From Halobaculum roseum (GTDB taxonomy: Archaea; Halobacteriota; Halobacteria; Halobacteriales; Haloferacaceae): 64,000 nucleotides of DNA. The stretch is from assembly GCF_019880245.1 (NCBI RefSeq), contig NZ_CP082286.1, positions 1,506,521 to 1,570,520 of the forward strand. The letters are read 5' to 3'. This document shows positions 44,649 to 53,678 of the stretch, in pieces; the stretch's first letter is position 1; the number at the start of each line of letters is the position of its first letter. The notes beneath the pieces are model-generated. The model was not told where the DNA came from, ran no database searches, and was given only the letters and a program-made list of their open reading frames with translations. The translations under genes were made by a program, and so were the position numbers.

Positions 44649-46028
44649 ATGATTTCGAGGCAGTACCTCCGCGAGCACCCCGAGGAGGTTCGCGAGGGGA
44701 TCGAGAACAAGGGGGTCGACGTCGACCTCGACCGAGTTCTCGAACTCGACGAGGAGTGGCGCGACCTGAAGGGCCGCGGCGACACCCTCCGCCACGAGCG
44801 CAACGAAGTCTCGTCGAAGATCGGCCAGTTGAAACAGGAGGGCAAGGAGGAGGAGGCCCAGGAGGCGATCGAGAAGAGCCAGGACCTCAAGCAGGAACTC
44901 CAGGAGATCGAGGAGCGCGCCGACGAGCTGGAGGCGGACCTCCACGAGGCGATGCTGCACCTCCCGCAGATCCCCGACGACGACGTGCCCGTCGGCGCCG
45001 ACGAGTCGGAGAACGTCGAGCGCCGCCGCGAGGGGTTCGACGACCTCCGCGACCTCCCCGAGGAGGTGACCCCGCACTACGACCTGGGCGAGGACCTGGA
45101 CATCCTCGACTTCGACCGCGGGGCAAAGGTGTCGGGCGGCGGGTTCTACTTCGCGAAGGGCGAGGGCGCGATGCTGGAGCACGCGCTCATCCAGTTCTTC
45201 CTCGAGGTCCACCGCGAGCAGGGGTACACCGACGTGTTCCCCCCGATCCCGGTGAACTCGAAGTCGATGGAGGGTACCGGCCAGTTCCCGAAGTTCGTCG
45301 AGGACGCCTACCGCGTCGGCGACGAGAACGCCGACGAGATCGACGACGACGACCTCTGGCTCCTGCCGACGGCGGAGGTGCCGGTGACGAACATGTACCG
45401 CGACGAGATCTTGCTGGACGACGACCTCCCCGTCAAGCATCAGGCGTACTCGCCGAACTTCCGCCGGGAGGCCGGCGAGCACGGCACCGAGACGCGCGGC
45501 ATCGTTCGCGTCCACCAGTTCAACAAGGTGGAGATGGTGAACTTCGTCCGTCCGGAGAACAGCGAGGAGCGCTTCGAGCGCCTCGTCGAGGAGGCCGAGG
45601 AGGTGCTGAAACGCCTCGGGCTCCCGTACCGCATCCTGGAGATGTGTACCGGCGACCTGGGGTTCACGCAGGCGAAGAAGTACGACATCGAGGTATGGGC
45701 CCCCGGCGACGACATGGCCGACGGCCCCGAGCAGGGCGGCCGCTGGCTCGAGGTCTCGTCGGTGTCGAACTTCCGCGACTTCCAGGCGCGGCGCGCCGGC
45801 CTGCGGTTCCGGCCCGAACGCCACGAGAGCGCGGAGTACCTTCACACGCTCAACGGCTCGGGCGTCGCGGTCCCACGGGTCGTCGTCGCGATCTTAGAGT
45901 ACTACCAGAACGACGACGGCACCGTCGACGTTCCCGAGCCCCTGCAGCCGTACATGGGCGGCAGAGAAGTCATCGAGGGGGGCGAGAAGGTCGGCGAGAG
46001 CGCGGTCGGCGCCGGCGAGAAGGAGTAA
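44649..46028 (+). CDS. serS: seryl-tRNA synthetase
   Basis: 459 residues. It charges tRNA-Ser with serine. The N-terminal long coiled-coil arm (about 30-105) reaches the tRNA variable arm. The class II core has motif 2 'FRREAGEHGTETRGIVRVHQF', 'EMCTGDLGFTQAKKYDIEVW', 'EVSSVSNFRDFQARR' and motif 3 'LNGSGVAVPRVVVAILE'. This is the common type, not the rare methanogen form. ATG at 44649. Confidence 0.96.
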   Translation: MISRQYLREHPEEVREGIENKGVDVDLDRVLELDEEWRDLKGRGDTLRHERNEVSSKIGQLKQEGKEEEAQEAIEKSQDLKQELQEIEERADELEADLHEAMLHLPQIPDDDVPVGADESENVERRREGFDDLRDLPEEVTPHYDLGEDLDILDFDRGAKVSGGGFYFAKGEGAMLEHALIQFFLEVHREQGYTDVFPPIPVNSKSMEGTGQFPKFVEDAYRVGDENADEIDDDDLWLLPTAEVPVTNMYRDEILLDDDLPVKHQAYSPNFRREAGEHGTETRGIVRVHQFNKVEMVNFVRPENSEERFERLVEEAEEVLKRLGLPYRILEMCTGDLGFTQAKKYDIEVWAPGDDMADGPEQGGRWLEVSSVSNFRDFQARRAGLRFRPERHESAEYLHTLNGSGVAVPRVVVAILEYYQNDDGTVDVPEPLQPYMGGREVIEGGEKVGESAVGAGEKE

Positions 46029-46074
46029 GCGCGGGCCGACCGCCGGGCCCCACCGGGCCCCGCTTCTCGGCTTC

Positions 46075-46473
46075 TCAGTCGGTGTACGTCGTGAGGTGCG
46101 CGACGGCCGCGTCCGAATCCGGCGACGCGAACTCGAACACGTCGACGAAGCCGAACAGCTCCCCGCCCTCGTCGTCGAGGAGTCGCCCGCGGACCGCGAC
46201 CTCGGTGGCGGCCCCGTCGCCGTCGCGGTCGCCACGGACGAGACCGCCGCCGTCGTCGTCCGCGCCCGAGTCGACGTACACCCCGTCGATCCGGTGTTCG
46301 GTGTCCGTCCGCGGGCGCTCTTCGCGCATGAACCGGACGAACTCCTCGCGTCCCGAGAGCGTTCGATCGGGGCGGTCGTGGACGAACGCGGGCGCGAGCA
46401 GCGCCGAGAGGTCGTCGTACGCCGCCGCGTCGATGGCGCGGTAGTAGGCTCGGGCGGTCGCCTCGTGTGACAC
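46075..46473 (-). CDS. SnoaL/NTF2-like protein
   Basis: 132 residues from GTG 46473, where the family-like 'SHEATARAYYRAIDAAAYDDL' begins; the frame runs upstream to 46542 without conserved residues. A cone-shaped NTF2 fold is expected from the 'LLAPAFVHDRPDRTLSGREEFVRFM' pattern. Such proteins bind or isomerise small hydrophobic molecules. No catalytic dyad can be named. Confidence 0.72.
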   Translation of the reverse strand: MSHEATARAYYRAIDAAAYDDLSALLAPAFVHDRPDRTLSGREEFVRFMREERPRTDTEHRIDGVYVDSGADDDGGGLVRGDRDGDGAATEVAVRGRLLDDEGGELFGFVDVFEFASPDSDAAVAHLTTYTD

Positions 46474-46595
46474 GTCCGGATCGGCGGGCGCGGGCGGCTT
46501 GAATCGGTCGGCGCCGGTGGTTCCCCCGCCGCGACGGCGCACCGTCGGTCCGCCACTCCGGGGCGCTTATTCGCCCGCGTCGCCTCGCCCGGATC

Positions 46596-47096
46596 GTGGA
46601 CCTGCACGTCCGGTACGAGGGCGACGACGACCCCGACAAGTGCACGGCCCGGAAGCTCGCGCGCTTCGATCTGGCGGAACTGCACCGCTCGGACGCGGCG
46701 ACGCCGTACGGGGTCGTGCTCAACCCCCACGCCGAGCGCGCGCTGTCGCCGGCCGACCGCGACGTGGCCGACGGCGAGACGCTCGTCGCGCTCGACTGTT
46801 CGTGGGAGTCGGCCGGGGAGGCGATGTTCTCGCTGCCGGGGGAACACCGCGCGCTCCCGTACCTCGTCGCCGCCAACCCCGTGAACTTCGGCCGGCCGAT
46901 GCAGCTGACGACGGTCGAGGCGTTCGCGGCCGCGCTCCACGTCCTCGGCGAACCCGAGCAGGCGGAGGCGGTGCTCGCGAAGTTCACCTGGGGGGAGACG
47001 TTCCTCGAACTCAACGAGGAGCCGCTGCGGCGGTACAGCGAGTGCGACGACTCCTCGGAGGTCGTCGCGATCCAGCAGGAGTACCTCGATCGCTGA
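46596..47096 (+). CDS. tsr3: 18S/16S rRNA aminocarboxypropyltransferase Tsr3 (DUF367)
   Basis: 166 residues from GTG 46596. Tsr3 transfers the aminocarboxypropyl group of S-adenosylmethionine to a hypermodified uridine in the small-subunit rRNA. The N-terminal '[13 protein letters not shown]' is followed by '[10 protein letters not shown]' and '[18 protein letters not shown]', all diagnostic, and '[12 protein letters not shown]' near the end. Slightly short but complete. Confidence 0.92.
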   Translation: MDLHVRYEGDDDPDKCTARKLARFDLAELHRSDAATPYGVVLNPHAERALSPADRDVADGETLVALDCSWESAGEAMFSLPGEHRALPYLVAANPVNFGRPMQLTTVEAFAAALHVLGEPEQAEAVLAKFTWGETFLELNEEPLRRYSECDDSSEVVAIQQEYLDR

Positions 47097-47105
47097 AGCC
47101 GAACC

Positions 47106-47471
47106 CTACTCCGCGAGCACGGCGCCGATCGCGCCGGCGATGGCCGAGTCGATCGCGAACACGAGCGTGATCACGATCCCGAGAACCAGGATACCCGCGC
47201 CGCCGAGGAGCCCGCCGAGCGGACCGCCGCCCGCGAGTCCGAGAACACCGCCAAGCAGCGCGAACAGGAGCGTGTAGGCGACGCCGGTCACCGAGCCCGC
47301 GAGCAGGCCGTGCCACGCGCCGTTGCCGAGGCCGCCGCCGGCGAGATAGCCCGCGACGGCGCCCCCGACGAGCCCGGCGCCGAGCTGGCCGACGATCGGA
47401 ACGGCGGTGCCGAACGCCGCGATGACGAAGAAGACGACCGCGCCCCACGCGACCGCACGCCAGTCAGTCAT
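47106..47471 (-). CDS. glycine-rich membrane protein, DUF5518 family
   Basis: 121 residues, nearly all hydrophobic and Gly-rich. About four membrane segments (10-30, 32-48, 60-85, 90-118) are separated by 'YLAGGGLGNGAWHGLLAGSVTG', the family hallmark. Common in haloarchaea, function unknown. It converges on tsr3 with 9 bp between. Confidence 0.78.
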   Translation of the reverse strand: MTDWRAVAWGAVVFFVIAAFGTAVPIVGQLGAGLVGGAVAGYLAGGGLGNGAWHGLLAGSVTGVAYTLLFALLGGVLGLAGGGPLGGLLGGAGILVLGIVITLVFAIDSAIAGAIGAVLAE

Positions 47472-47498
47472 ACCCCGACGTAGGCGCGACGGCGGTAT

Positions 47499-48584
47499 CT
47501 ACCTGTCGTCGCGGTCGGCGTTCAAATCGTGATCGTCGCCGCCGGCGTCGCCGTCGGCATCGCTGTCGCCGTCGCCGTCGCCGTCGTCGCGGTCGAACGC
47601 GGCCGCGCCGTCGATGACCCGACCGCCGTCCTCCGCGTCCGAATCAGCGTCGTCGCCGTCGCTTCCTTGAACCGCGTACTCCGGGAGGTCCGCGGCCTCG
47701 ATATCGCCCGCGATCAGGTCGTCCGGGTCGATGTCGGCGAGGCCGTCCGGGTCCGAGTCCCGATCCGAACTCGGGTCCGGATCGTCGCCGGCGGCGTCGG
47801 TATGGTCGGTGCCGTCGGTGGCGGCGGACTCCTCCGTGTCGGTCTCGCTGCCGCTCCCGTCCCCCTCCTCGCTTGCCTCCCGCGCGGCCGCCAGTTGGTC
47901 GGTCGTCGGGACGAACAGCCGGTCGGTTTCGGGGTCGTACGGGCCGTCCGGGACGCCGTCGCGCGCCTCCGCCCGGAGCCCGGCGGCGGCCTCCGGCGCC
48001 GGGTCGGGGGCCTTCTCGGCGTTCGCGCGGACGCGCTCGGCGCTGACACCCCGGAGGTCGGCCCAGTCGTCGGGGTCGGCGCCCGCGGCGTCGACGGCCC
48101 ACGCGTCCAGCGCGGCCGCCGGCGACGACCCGGACTCCAGCAGCCCGACAAGCGATCGCAGGGCGCGCGTCTCGGCCTCGCGCCACCAGTCGGGCTTGGC
48201 GACGTAGACGGGATAGAAGAACGGCGTGTCGCTGGCGTCGGCCAGGTCGCGGGGGAACGAGACGGTTCGGTCGTGGACCTCCTGGAAGACGGTCATGTTG
48301 ACGGCGGCGACCGCCGCGAGCAGGTCGGCGTCCATCTCGTAGCCGGCTGCCTCCAGTTCCGAGCGCAGGTCGGCGAAGGCGAACGCGAACCACGCCGACT
48401 CGGCGTCGTCGGTCAGCAGGTGGTTCGGCGTCGAGTCGTCGCGGGCGCGGCGGTACTGCTCGACGATTCGGTCCCGGACCGCGTCGTGGAGGACGCGCAG
48501 GCCGATGCGCACGTCGTCGACGGCGAAGTCGGTGCGCTCGGCGACCTCCTCGATGTAGGCGTCGGGAACCGCCGGGCGATGCAT
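47499..48584 (-). CDS. haloarchaeal hypothetical protein with long acidic tail
   Basis: 361 residues. Residues 1-215 are a helical domain starting 'AYIEEVAERTDFAVDDVRIGLRVLH', reminiscent of a small DNA- or protein-binding helix bundle. The remaining 145 residues are Asp/Gly/Ser/Glu-rich and low in complexity. No catalytic motif. It shares the strand with the DUF5518 gene but is 28 bp apart. Confidence 0.7.
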   Translation of the reverse strand: MHRPAVPDAYIEEVAERTDFAVDDVRIGLRVLHDAVRDRIVEQYRRARDDSTPNHLLTDDAESAWFAFAFADLRSELEAAGYEMDADLLAAVAAVNMTVFQEVHDRTVSFPRDLADASDTPFFYPVYVAKPDWWREAETRALRSLVGLLESGSSPAAALDAWAVDAAGADPDDWADLRGVSAERVRANAEKAPDPAPEAAAGLRAEARDGVPDGPYDPETDRLFVPTTDQLAAAREASEEGDGSGSETDTEESAATDGTDHTDAAGDDPDPSSDRDSDPDGLADIDPDDLIAGDIEAADLPEYAVQGSDGDDADSDAEDGGRVIDGAAAFDRDDGDGDGDSDADGDAGGDDHDLNADRDDR

Positions 48585-48946
48585 TGTGGGGGGATGCGTC
48601 AGTTTCCGGGTTAAGGGTTCGCCTTCTCGCGATCGGTTCGCTCTGGTGTGCGCTTCCCCGGTGTCGTTGTGAACAGCACCGCCGAGGCGGCGGAGTTGAC
48701 TACCGCGAAAGCCCCCGGCGCGTTCGGGTCGGTGCGGCCGGCGCGCTCCTCGTCGCTCGGCGACGCCTCGCTCCTGCGGTGCTCACCGGTCCGCGCCTTC
48801 CCCGAACGCGCCGGCCCCTTTCAGTCCCACCCGACGGTCGGACGGGCGTCGTCGCGACGGCGGTTCTTCTGGGTCGGGTCGTCACGGACACCCGCTCGTG
48901 TCGCTGTGGGGGTGTCGGGGATCGTCGAAGCGGTTCAGTCCCCGCC
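48585..48946. other. intergenic region holding a large inverted-repeat element
   Basis: About 360 bp between a hypothetical gene (promoter side) and the 3' end of hemB. No coding frame is convincing. The middle is taken up by the palindromic element described separately (48707-48822). Confidence 0.7.
48707..48822. repeat. 116-bp element with 22-bp imperfect terminal inverted repeats
   Basis: The left arm begins GAAAGCCCCCGGCGCGTTCGGG and the right arm ends CCCGAACGCGCCGGCCCCTTTC. They pair except for a 4-base block, leaving GGCGCGTTCGGG as a perfect 12-bp stem. The inner region is GC-rich with CTCGTCGCTCGGCGACG. From memory, similar GAAAG...CTTTCAGTCCCACCC stretches are scattered between genes in Halorubrum genomes. 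No transposase. Confidence 0.75.
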
Positions 48947-49927
48947 TCAGAGCCGGTCGGCGATGTCCTCCGCGAAGTACGTGAGGATCAGGTCCGCGCC
49001 GGCGCGCTTCATCGAGAGGAGGGACTCGTGAGCGGTCTCCTCCAGGTCGAGCCACCCGCGGTCGGCGGCGGCGTGCAACATCGCGTACTCGCCGGAGACG
49101 TTGTAGGCGGCGACCGGCAGGTCGGAGTGCTCGCGCACGTCGCGAACGATGTCGAGGTACGGCAGGCCGGGCTTGACCATCAGCACGTCCGCGCCCTCCT
49201 CGGCGTCGAGGCGGGCCTCCCGCAGCGCCTCCCGGCGGTTCGCGGGGTCCATCTGGTAGTGCCGGCGGTCGCCGAAGGCGGGCGCGCCGTCGGCGGCGTC
49301 GCGGAACGGCCCGTAGAAGGCCGACTCGTACTTCACGGCGTAGCTCATGATCGGCACCTCCGCGAAGCCCGCCTCGTCCAGACCCTCGCGGATTGCGCCG
49401 ACCATCCCGTCGGTCATCGAGGAGGGCGCGACCATGTCCGCGCCGGCCTCGGCGTGCGAGACGGCCGTGTTCGAGAGGAGTTCGAGCGTCTCGTCGTTGC
49501 GGACGGTGAGCGTCGGGTCGTCGGCCGCTTCGTCCTCCAGGACGCCGCAGTGGCCGTGGTCGGTGTACTCACAGAGGCACACGTCCGTGATGACGTACGC
49601 GTCCGTCTCGGCGGCGATATCGCGGACCGCGCGCTGGACGACGCCGTCCTCGGCGTACGCCCGCGAGCCGACCTCGTCCTTCGATTCGGGGATGCCGAAC
49701 ACCATCACCGCCTCGACACCCGTCGCCAGCACCTCCTCGACGCGGTCGACCGCCTCGCTCACGGGCACGCGCTCGTGGCCGGGCATCGACTCGATGGCGA
49801 CGCGCTCGTCGGTCGTCGCGTCGACGAACACCGGCGCGATCAGGTCCGACGCCGAGAGGGCCGTCTCGGAGACGAGGGGCCGGACGCCGTCCGTGCGCAG
49901 GCGGCGCGGCCGGTCGGTCGGGAACAT
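48947..49927 (-). CDS. hemB: delta-aminolevulinic acid dehydratase (porphobilinogen synthase)
   Basis: 326 residues from ATG 49927. It joins two 5-aminolevulinates into porphobilinogen in heme and cobalamin synthesis. The Schiff-base lysines are K199 ('[17 protein letters not shown]') and K252 ('[11 protein letters not shown]'). The active-site metal cysteines C117, C119 and C127 ('[14 protein letters not shown]') indicate the zinc-dependent form. No other heme gene adjoins it here. Confidence 0.96.
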   Translation of the reverse strand: MFPTDRPRRLRTDGVRPLVSETALSASDLIAPVFVDATTDERVAIESMPGHERVPVSEAVDRVEEVLATGVEAVMVFGIPESKDEVGSRAYAEDGVVQRAVRDIAAETDAYVITDVCLCEYTDHGHCGVLEDEAADDPTLTVRNDETLELLSNTAVSHAEAGADMVAPSSMTDGMVGAIREGLDEAGFAEVPIMSYAVKYESAFYGPFRDAADGAPAFGDRRHYQMDPANRREALREARLDAEEGADVLMVKPGLPYLDIVRDVREHSDLPVAAYNVSGEYAMLHAAADRGWLDLEETAHESLLSMKRAGADLILTYFAEDIADRL

Positions 49928-50084
49928 GCCTGAGCGTCGGCCCGCGTGGGAGGTAAACCCGACGCTCGCGGCCGTCGACGCGGCGACGCTGTCAGCGCGG
50001 CGCCGCCGGGGTGACGCCGGCGACCGCCGTCGTCGCACGGCGAATCACACAAACCCTATATCCGGAGACGGGCAAGCGGGATCC

Positions 50085-50612
50085 GTGACGCTCTCGCCCC
50101 TCCAGGTCGGCGCGATGCCCCCGTGGCTGGAGTCGATGCTGGCCTCGGAGTACGCCTACCTCGCGCTGTTCGCCGTCTTCGTGCTGGAGGGGGCGATGCT
50201 GATGTACTTCATGCCGAGCGAGCTGATCGTCCCCGGGTCGCTCATCCTCTTCGGCCACTCCCCGGGGACCGTCGTCGCGGTGATCGGGATCGCGGTGCTC
50301 GGCGCGACCGTGGGACAGGTGGTGCTGTTCACCGTCGCCCAGCGGGGCGGTCGGGAGTGGCTCCTGCAGAAGCGCTGGTTCCGCGTGAGCGAGGACAGCC
50401 TCGACCGCTTCGACGGCTGGTTCGATCGCTGGGGTCCGGTCGTCGTGCCCGTCTCGAACGCGCTGTTGTTCACCCGCGGGATGCTCACCGTCCCCGCGGG
50501 GCTGGCGGAGATGGACCGCCGCCGGTTCGTCGTGCTCTCGGCGCTCGGCACGCTGGTGTTCGAGTCGGCGCTCGCGGGGCTGTACGTGTTCGGCGTGGAC
50601 GTGCTGTGGTAA
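50085..50612 (+). CDS. DedA/VTT-domain membrane protein
   Basis: 175 residues from GTG 50085, 24-29 nt after CTATAT (50056-50061), so probably leaderless. Four to five membrane helices surround the DedA signatures 'FMPSELIVPGSLILFG' and 'FDRWGPVVVPVSNALLFTRG' with the re-entrant-loop arginine. Members of the family act in lipid scrambling or undecaprenyl/polyprenyl carrier recycling. The specific role here is not known. Confidence 0.85.
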   Translation: MTLSPLQVGAMPPWLESMLASEYAYLALFAVFVLEGAMLMYFMPSELIVPGSLILFGHSPGTVVAVIGIAVLGATVGQVVLFTVAQRGGREWLLQKRWFRVSEDSLDRFDGWFDRWGPVVVPVSNALLFTRGMLTVPAGLAEMDRRRFVVLSALGTLVFESALAGLYVFGVDVLW

Positions 50613-50649
50613 GGAGGGGACGAACCGCGGGGACCGACGGCCGTCCGTC

Positions 50650-50823
50650 TCAGGACTCCCGGTCGGCCTGCGTCACGTCGACCTGTTCCCGGAGCGCCTC
50701 GAGGCCCTCGCTCTCGGCGAGTTCCTCGACGCGGTCGCGGAAGTGCGACTCGCACAGGCCGACCGTGACCCCGCCGCGCTCGGCGGCGTACGCCGCCTCC
50801 CGGTCGCAGTAGTGACACTGCAT
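50650..50823 (-). CDS. 57-residue zinc-finger protein, DUF6757-like
   Basis: ATG at 50823, stop at 50650-50652. The product begins 'MQCHYCDREAAYAAERGG' and continues 'VTVGLCESHFRDRVEELAES', with CxxC and a later CxxH as a zinc site. I recall this start as a very widespread haloarchaeal mini-protein (DUF6757), name unverified. It converges on the DedA gene. Function unknown, perhaps a nucleic-acid or protein adaptor. Confidence 0.82.
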   Translation of the reverse strand: MQCHYCDREAAYAAERGGVTVGLCESHFRDRVEELAESEGLEALREQVDVTQADRES

Positions 50824-50912
50824 ACCCGGATCGAGGGGCTCGATCGTACTTAACCCCGCGCCTCCCGTGGCCGGTCAGGGTTCCGGCAACCGATCACGGC
50901 CCCGGAAACCGA

Positions 50913-51710
50913 TCACGGCCCCGGTAGCCGCTCGCGCACCGCGACCCACCGCCGGGCGTCGAGCCCGTCGACCGCGAGTTCCTTCCCGTGAGCGTCGCTC
51001 CCCCCGGTCAACAGGAGGTCGTGCTCGCGCGCCAGCGACTCCACCGCGTCGGGGTCGTCCTCGACGGCGTCGGCGTACGGGTAGAACCGCTCCACGGCGT
51101 CGAGGTCGTACTCGACGAGGAGGTCGAGGGCGGCCGCCGGGTCGTCGTACCGGAACGGGTGCGCGAGGCCGACGACGGCGCAGGCGTCCCCGAGGAGGTC
51201 GACGCCGCGCTCGACGGGCGTGACCGCGCGGGGGACGAAGCAGGGACCGTCGTCGCCGATCAGGTGCGCGAAGGCGTCCTCGTAGTCGTATGCTGCGTCG
51301 CTCTCGTCGATCGCGCGGGCGATGTGCGGCCGGCCGAGCCCGGCGCGGGCCTCGACGTCGAGGTCGACGCCGAGGTGCTCCTCGACGCGCTCGATGATCC
51401 GCCGACCGCGCTCGCGACGGTCACGCTGGAGGCGGTCGCACTCGGCGCGCAGGTCGGGGTCGTCGTCGACGCCGTAGCCGAGGAGGTCGACGCGCTCGCC
51501 GTCCGGCAGCTCCACGCGCAGCTCGATGCCCCGCACGACCGTCACGCCGTCGCGGTCGACGACGGGCGCGTCGAGGTCGGGGTGGATCCGGTCGTGGTCG
51601 GTGACGGCGACGGCGTCGAGGTCGGCCTCCCGGGCCGTCGAGACCAGCGTGTCGAGCGTGAACGTCCCGTCGGAGACGGTCGTGTGCGCGTGGAGGTCCG
51701 CGACTACCAT
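50913..51710 (-). CDS. PHP-domain metal-dependent phosphoesterase
   Basis: 265 residues. The metal-binding residues H7, H9, D14, H39 ('VTDHDRI') and E63 region ('GIELRVE') and late 'GLAHPFRY' and 'GGSDAHGKE' define the PHP family, usually a trinuclear metal site that cleaves phosphate monoesters such as 3'-phosphoadenosine 5'-phosphate or nucleotide phosphates. The 'GRPHIARAI' insert is typical of the TrpH/YciV group. ATG at 51710. Confidence 0.88.
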   Translation of the reverse strand: MVVADLHAHTTVSDGTFTLDTLVSTAREADLDAVAVTDHDRIHPDLDAPVVDRDGVTVVRGIELRVELPDGERVDLLGYGVDDDPDLRAECDRLQRDRRERGRRIIERVEEHLGVDLDVEARAGLGRPHIARAIDESDAAYDYEDAFAHLIGDDGPCFVPRAVTPVERGVDLLGDACAVVGLAHPFRYDDPAAALDLLVEYDLDAVERFYPYADAVEDDPDAVESLAREHDLLLTGGSDAHGKELAVDGLDARRWVAVRERLPGP

Positions 51711-51808
51711 TGCCGGATCGGGGGCGCGCGGCGCGCAAGGGCGTTCCGGTCGGCCGCGCGCCGGACGGCAGGGACGACGATCACGCGATGAAAGGCCATA
51801 ATAATACG

Positions 51809-51881
51809 TTATATTCTACCGTTCCCACGAAGGTCGTACATGGACAATCATTACATACTCGGCTCGCGTCCGACCAGTTGA
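51809..51881 (+). promoter_or_regulatory. TATA box and 13-codon leader ORF overlapping the DUF5789 start
   Basis: GTTATATTC (51809-51817) puts the predicted transcription start at about 51840, exactly at an ATG. That ATG opens a 13-codon frame (MDNHYILGSRPTS) whose TGA at 51879-51881 overlaps the ATG at 51881 as TGATG. The arrangement predicts a leaderless upstream ORF with translational coupling to the DUF5789 gene. Confidence 0.5.
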
Positions 51882-52165
51882 TGCGCCTGAACGGCACGGA
51901 AGACGAGCTATCCGCCCACGAGTACCCCGCGACGAGCGGCGAACTCATCGACGCGTACGGCGATACCCGTATCGAACTGCAGGACGGGAGCGAGACGATC
52001 GGCGCGGTACTCGGTCGCCTGGGTTCGGAGACCTTCCACTCCGCCGACGACGTGTGGATGACCCTCCGCGGCGGCGTCGGCCACGAGGCCGTCGGTCGCC
52101 GCTTCTACAGCGATCGCGACGCGCCGGCGGTCGGCGAGGACGGACCGGATCCCGTCTCGTTCTGA
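51881..52165 (+). CDS. small acidic protein, DUF5789 family
   Basis: 94 residues from ATG 51881. The pattern 'HEYPATSGELIDAYGDTRIEL' then 'TIGAVLGRLGSETFHSADDVWMTL' and 'VGHEAVGRRFYSD' matches DUF5789 as I remember it: a strand-helix mini-domain common in haloarchaea. The frame upstream is open to 51788, but no family residues lie there. Function unknown; a relative of the DUF5786 protein 1.3 kb away in being a small acidic halophile protein. Confidence 0.78.
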   Translation: MRLNGTEDELSAHEYPATSGELIDAYGDTRIELQDGSETIGAVLGRLGSETFHSADDVWMTLRGGVGHEAVGRRFYSDRDAPAVGEDGPDPVSF

Positions 52166-52280
52166 TCGCCACCCCGCGGCGGCCCGCCACCGCCGCGGCC
52201 ACACACCACCGCCATGCATCCGGCTCCGGTCCGGCTCAGTCACCAGCGTTCCGGGGCCACACCTTCTGCCGACTGCCGTC

Positions 52281-53321
52281 TCAGACCCACTCCAGCGCCG
52301 CGTCCAGCTCCAGCGGGACGCTCCCCGTGCTGTACGCCTCGGTCCGGCCGTCGGGACGCGAGCGGAACACCACCGCCGGCCGGTGGCCCACCTCGGGGCG
52401 CTCCCCGCGGACGGCGAACCAGTCGTCGTCGGGGAACGACGAGCAGTCGACGAACAGCGTGATGCCGCCGCCGTGGGCCTCCAGCTGCCCGCTCGTCTTC
52501 GTCTCGACGGTGTCGCGCACGGCCGCCGACGGGGTGCCGGCCGAGCGCCGGTTGGGCGCGACCGGCCGGGTCACCTCGACGAGCGTCGAGGTGCCGTCCG
52601 CGCGGGTCGCACGGTAGTCGATGACGTGGTCGGTCGACACCTCGATCTCCGGCTCGATGTCGTAGCCGGCGTTCACCAGCAGGCGCGCCACGTCGAACTC
52701 GCCCATCGTCGCGGTCATGCGGGTGAGGTCCATGTACTCGCTCGTGCCGAGCTTGCTCGCCATCTCCTCGCGCTCGTCGTCCATGACGCCGGTCGCGAGG
52801 AACTGCTCGTAGAAGCCCAGCGCCTCGAACCGGTCGACGTCGGGGAACCCCGCCGCGTGCTCGCGGAAGAACTCGCGGGTGGTCTCGGCGCCGTCCTTCG
52901 AGCACAGCACGGGGAGGAAGTACCACGCGAGATGCGGGAAGTCCTCGAGCCACGGCTCCTCCTCGTAGAGCACGGCCGTCAGCTCGCGTTCTGCCCACCG
53001 CGTCACCGGGAACGGCACGTCCGCGAACGCGTACTTCTCGGTGCGCCACAGCGCCGACGGCGTCTCCGTGTTGCCGAGCCAGTAGGCGCCGGGGCCGCCG
53101 CCGACGCCCGCCGGACCCTCGCCGTCGTCCGTCCAGCAGAACAGCGCGAGACTGCCGTCGTCCATGTCGAACCGTCGGGCCTCGTAGCCCGCCGGCGGCG
53201 CGAACCACGGGTCGCGCTCGGTCGCCCCGAGGTTGGCGTCGAGCGGCCCGTAGAGGTCGTCGCGGATCCGGGACGCCGACCAGGAGCCGGGAGCGTATCT
53301 GAACCGTAGGGGACGTGCCAC
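52281..53321 (-). CDS. haloarchaeal protein DUF5784
   Basis: 346 residues from GTG 53321 ('ARPLRFRYAPGSWSASRIRDDL'), the family N-terminus. The N-terminal region has 'YWLGNTETPSALWRTEKYAF'. The C-terminal third has 'DHVIDYRATRADGTSTLVEVTRP' and 'ITLFVDCSSFPDDDW', which looks like a restriction-endonuclease-type fold (D...ExT variant). I remember the family as strongly conserved in haloarchaea. No partner gene adjoins it. Role unknown. Confidence 0.82.
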   Translation of the reverse strand: MARPLRFRYAPGSWSASRIRDDLYGPLDANLGATERDPWFAPPAGYEARRFDMDDGSLALFCWTDDGEGPAGVGGGPGAYWLGNTETPSALWRTEKYAFADVPFPVTRWAERELTAVLYEEEPWLEDFPHLAWYFLPVLCSKDGAETTREFFREHAAGFPDVDRFEALGFYEQFLATGVMDDEREEMASKLGTSEYMDLTRMTATMGEFDVARLLVNAGYDIEPEIEVSTDHVIDYRATRADGTSTLVEVTRPVAPNRRSAGTPSAAVRDTVETKTSGQLEAHGGGITLFVDCSSFPDDDWFAVRGERPEVGHRPAVVFRSRPDGRTEAYSTGSVPLELDAALEWV

Positions 53322-53447
53322 ACCGGAACTGGTCGGGCCGGCGGTTTGAAGCCTCCGCTCGTGGCGCCGAGCCCGGCGGCGGGGTACCGGTATCCCACGA
53401 ACGACCGATACATATATTACACACAATTTGTTACGTCATGTCGTACC

Positions 53448-53618
53448 ATGTCAATGGGTGCCTACGACGAGGACGAGCACGAACGTCGCGAATCGAAGAC
53501 CCGCCTCGACGGCGACTTCGCGGAGGCTCGAAGCGAGTACCGCGGGAGGGTCACCTACGACTCCGGCGAATCCGCGGAGGCACTCCTCGACCAGTTCGAG
53601 TCGATCAAGGACGACTGA
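53448..53618 (+). CDS. 56-residue acidic protein, DUF5786 family
   Basis: ATG 53448 (a second at 53454). A TATA element (ATATATT, 53412-53418) is 30-36 nt upstream. The sequence 'GAYDEDEHERRESKTRLDGD' and ending 'SAEALLDQFESIKDD' follow the DUF5786 pattern of very abundant small halophile proteins. No structure or activity is known to me. It is divergent from DUF5784. Confidence 0.82.
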   Translation: MSMGAYDEDEHERRESKTRLDGDFAEARSEYRGRVTYDSGESAEALLDQFESIKDD

Positions 53619-53678
53619 ACCCGACAGCGATTACTGCACGGTCGTCGACCGTCGACCGTCGGTCGTCGTTCTCCGCCA

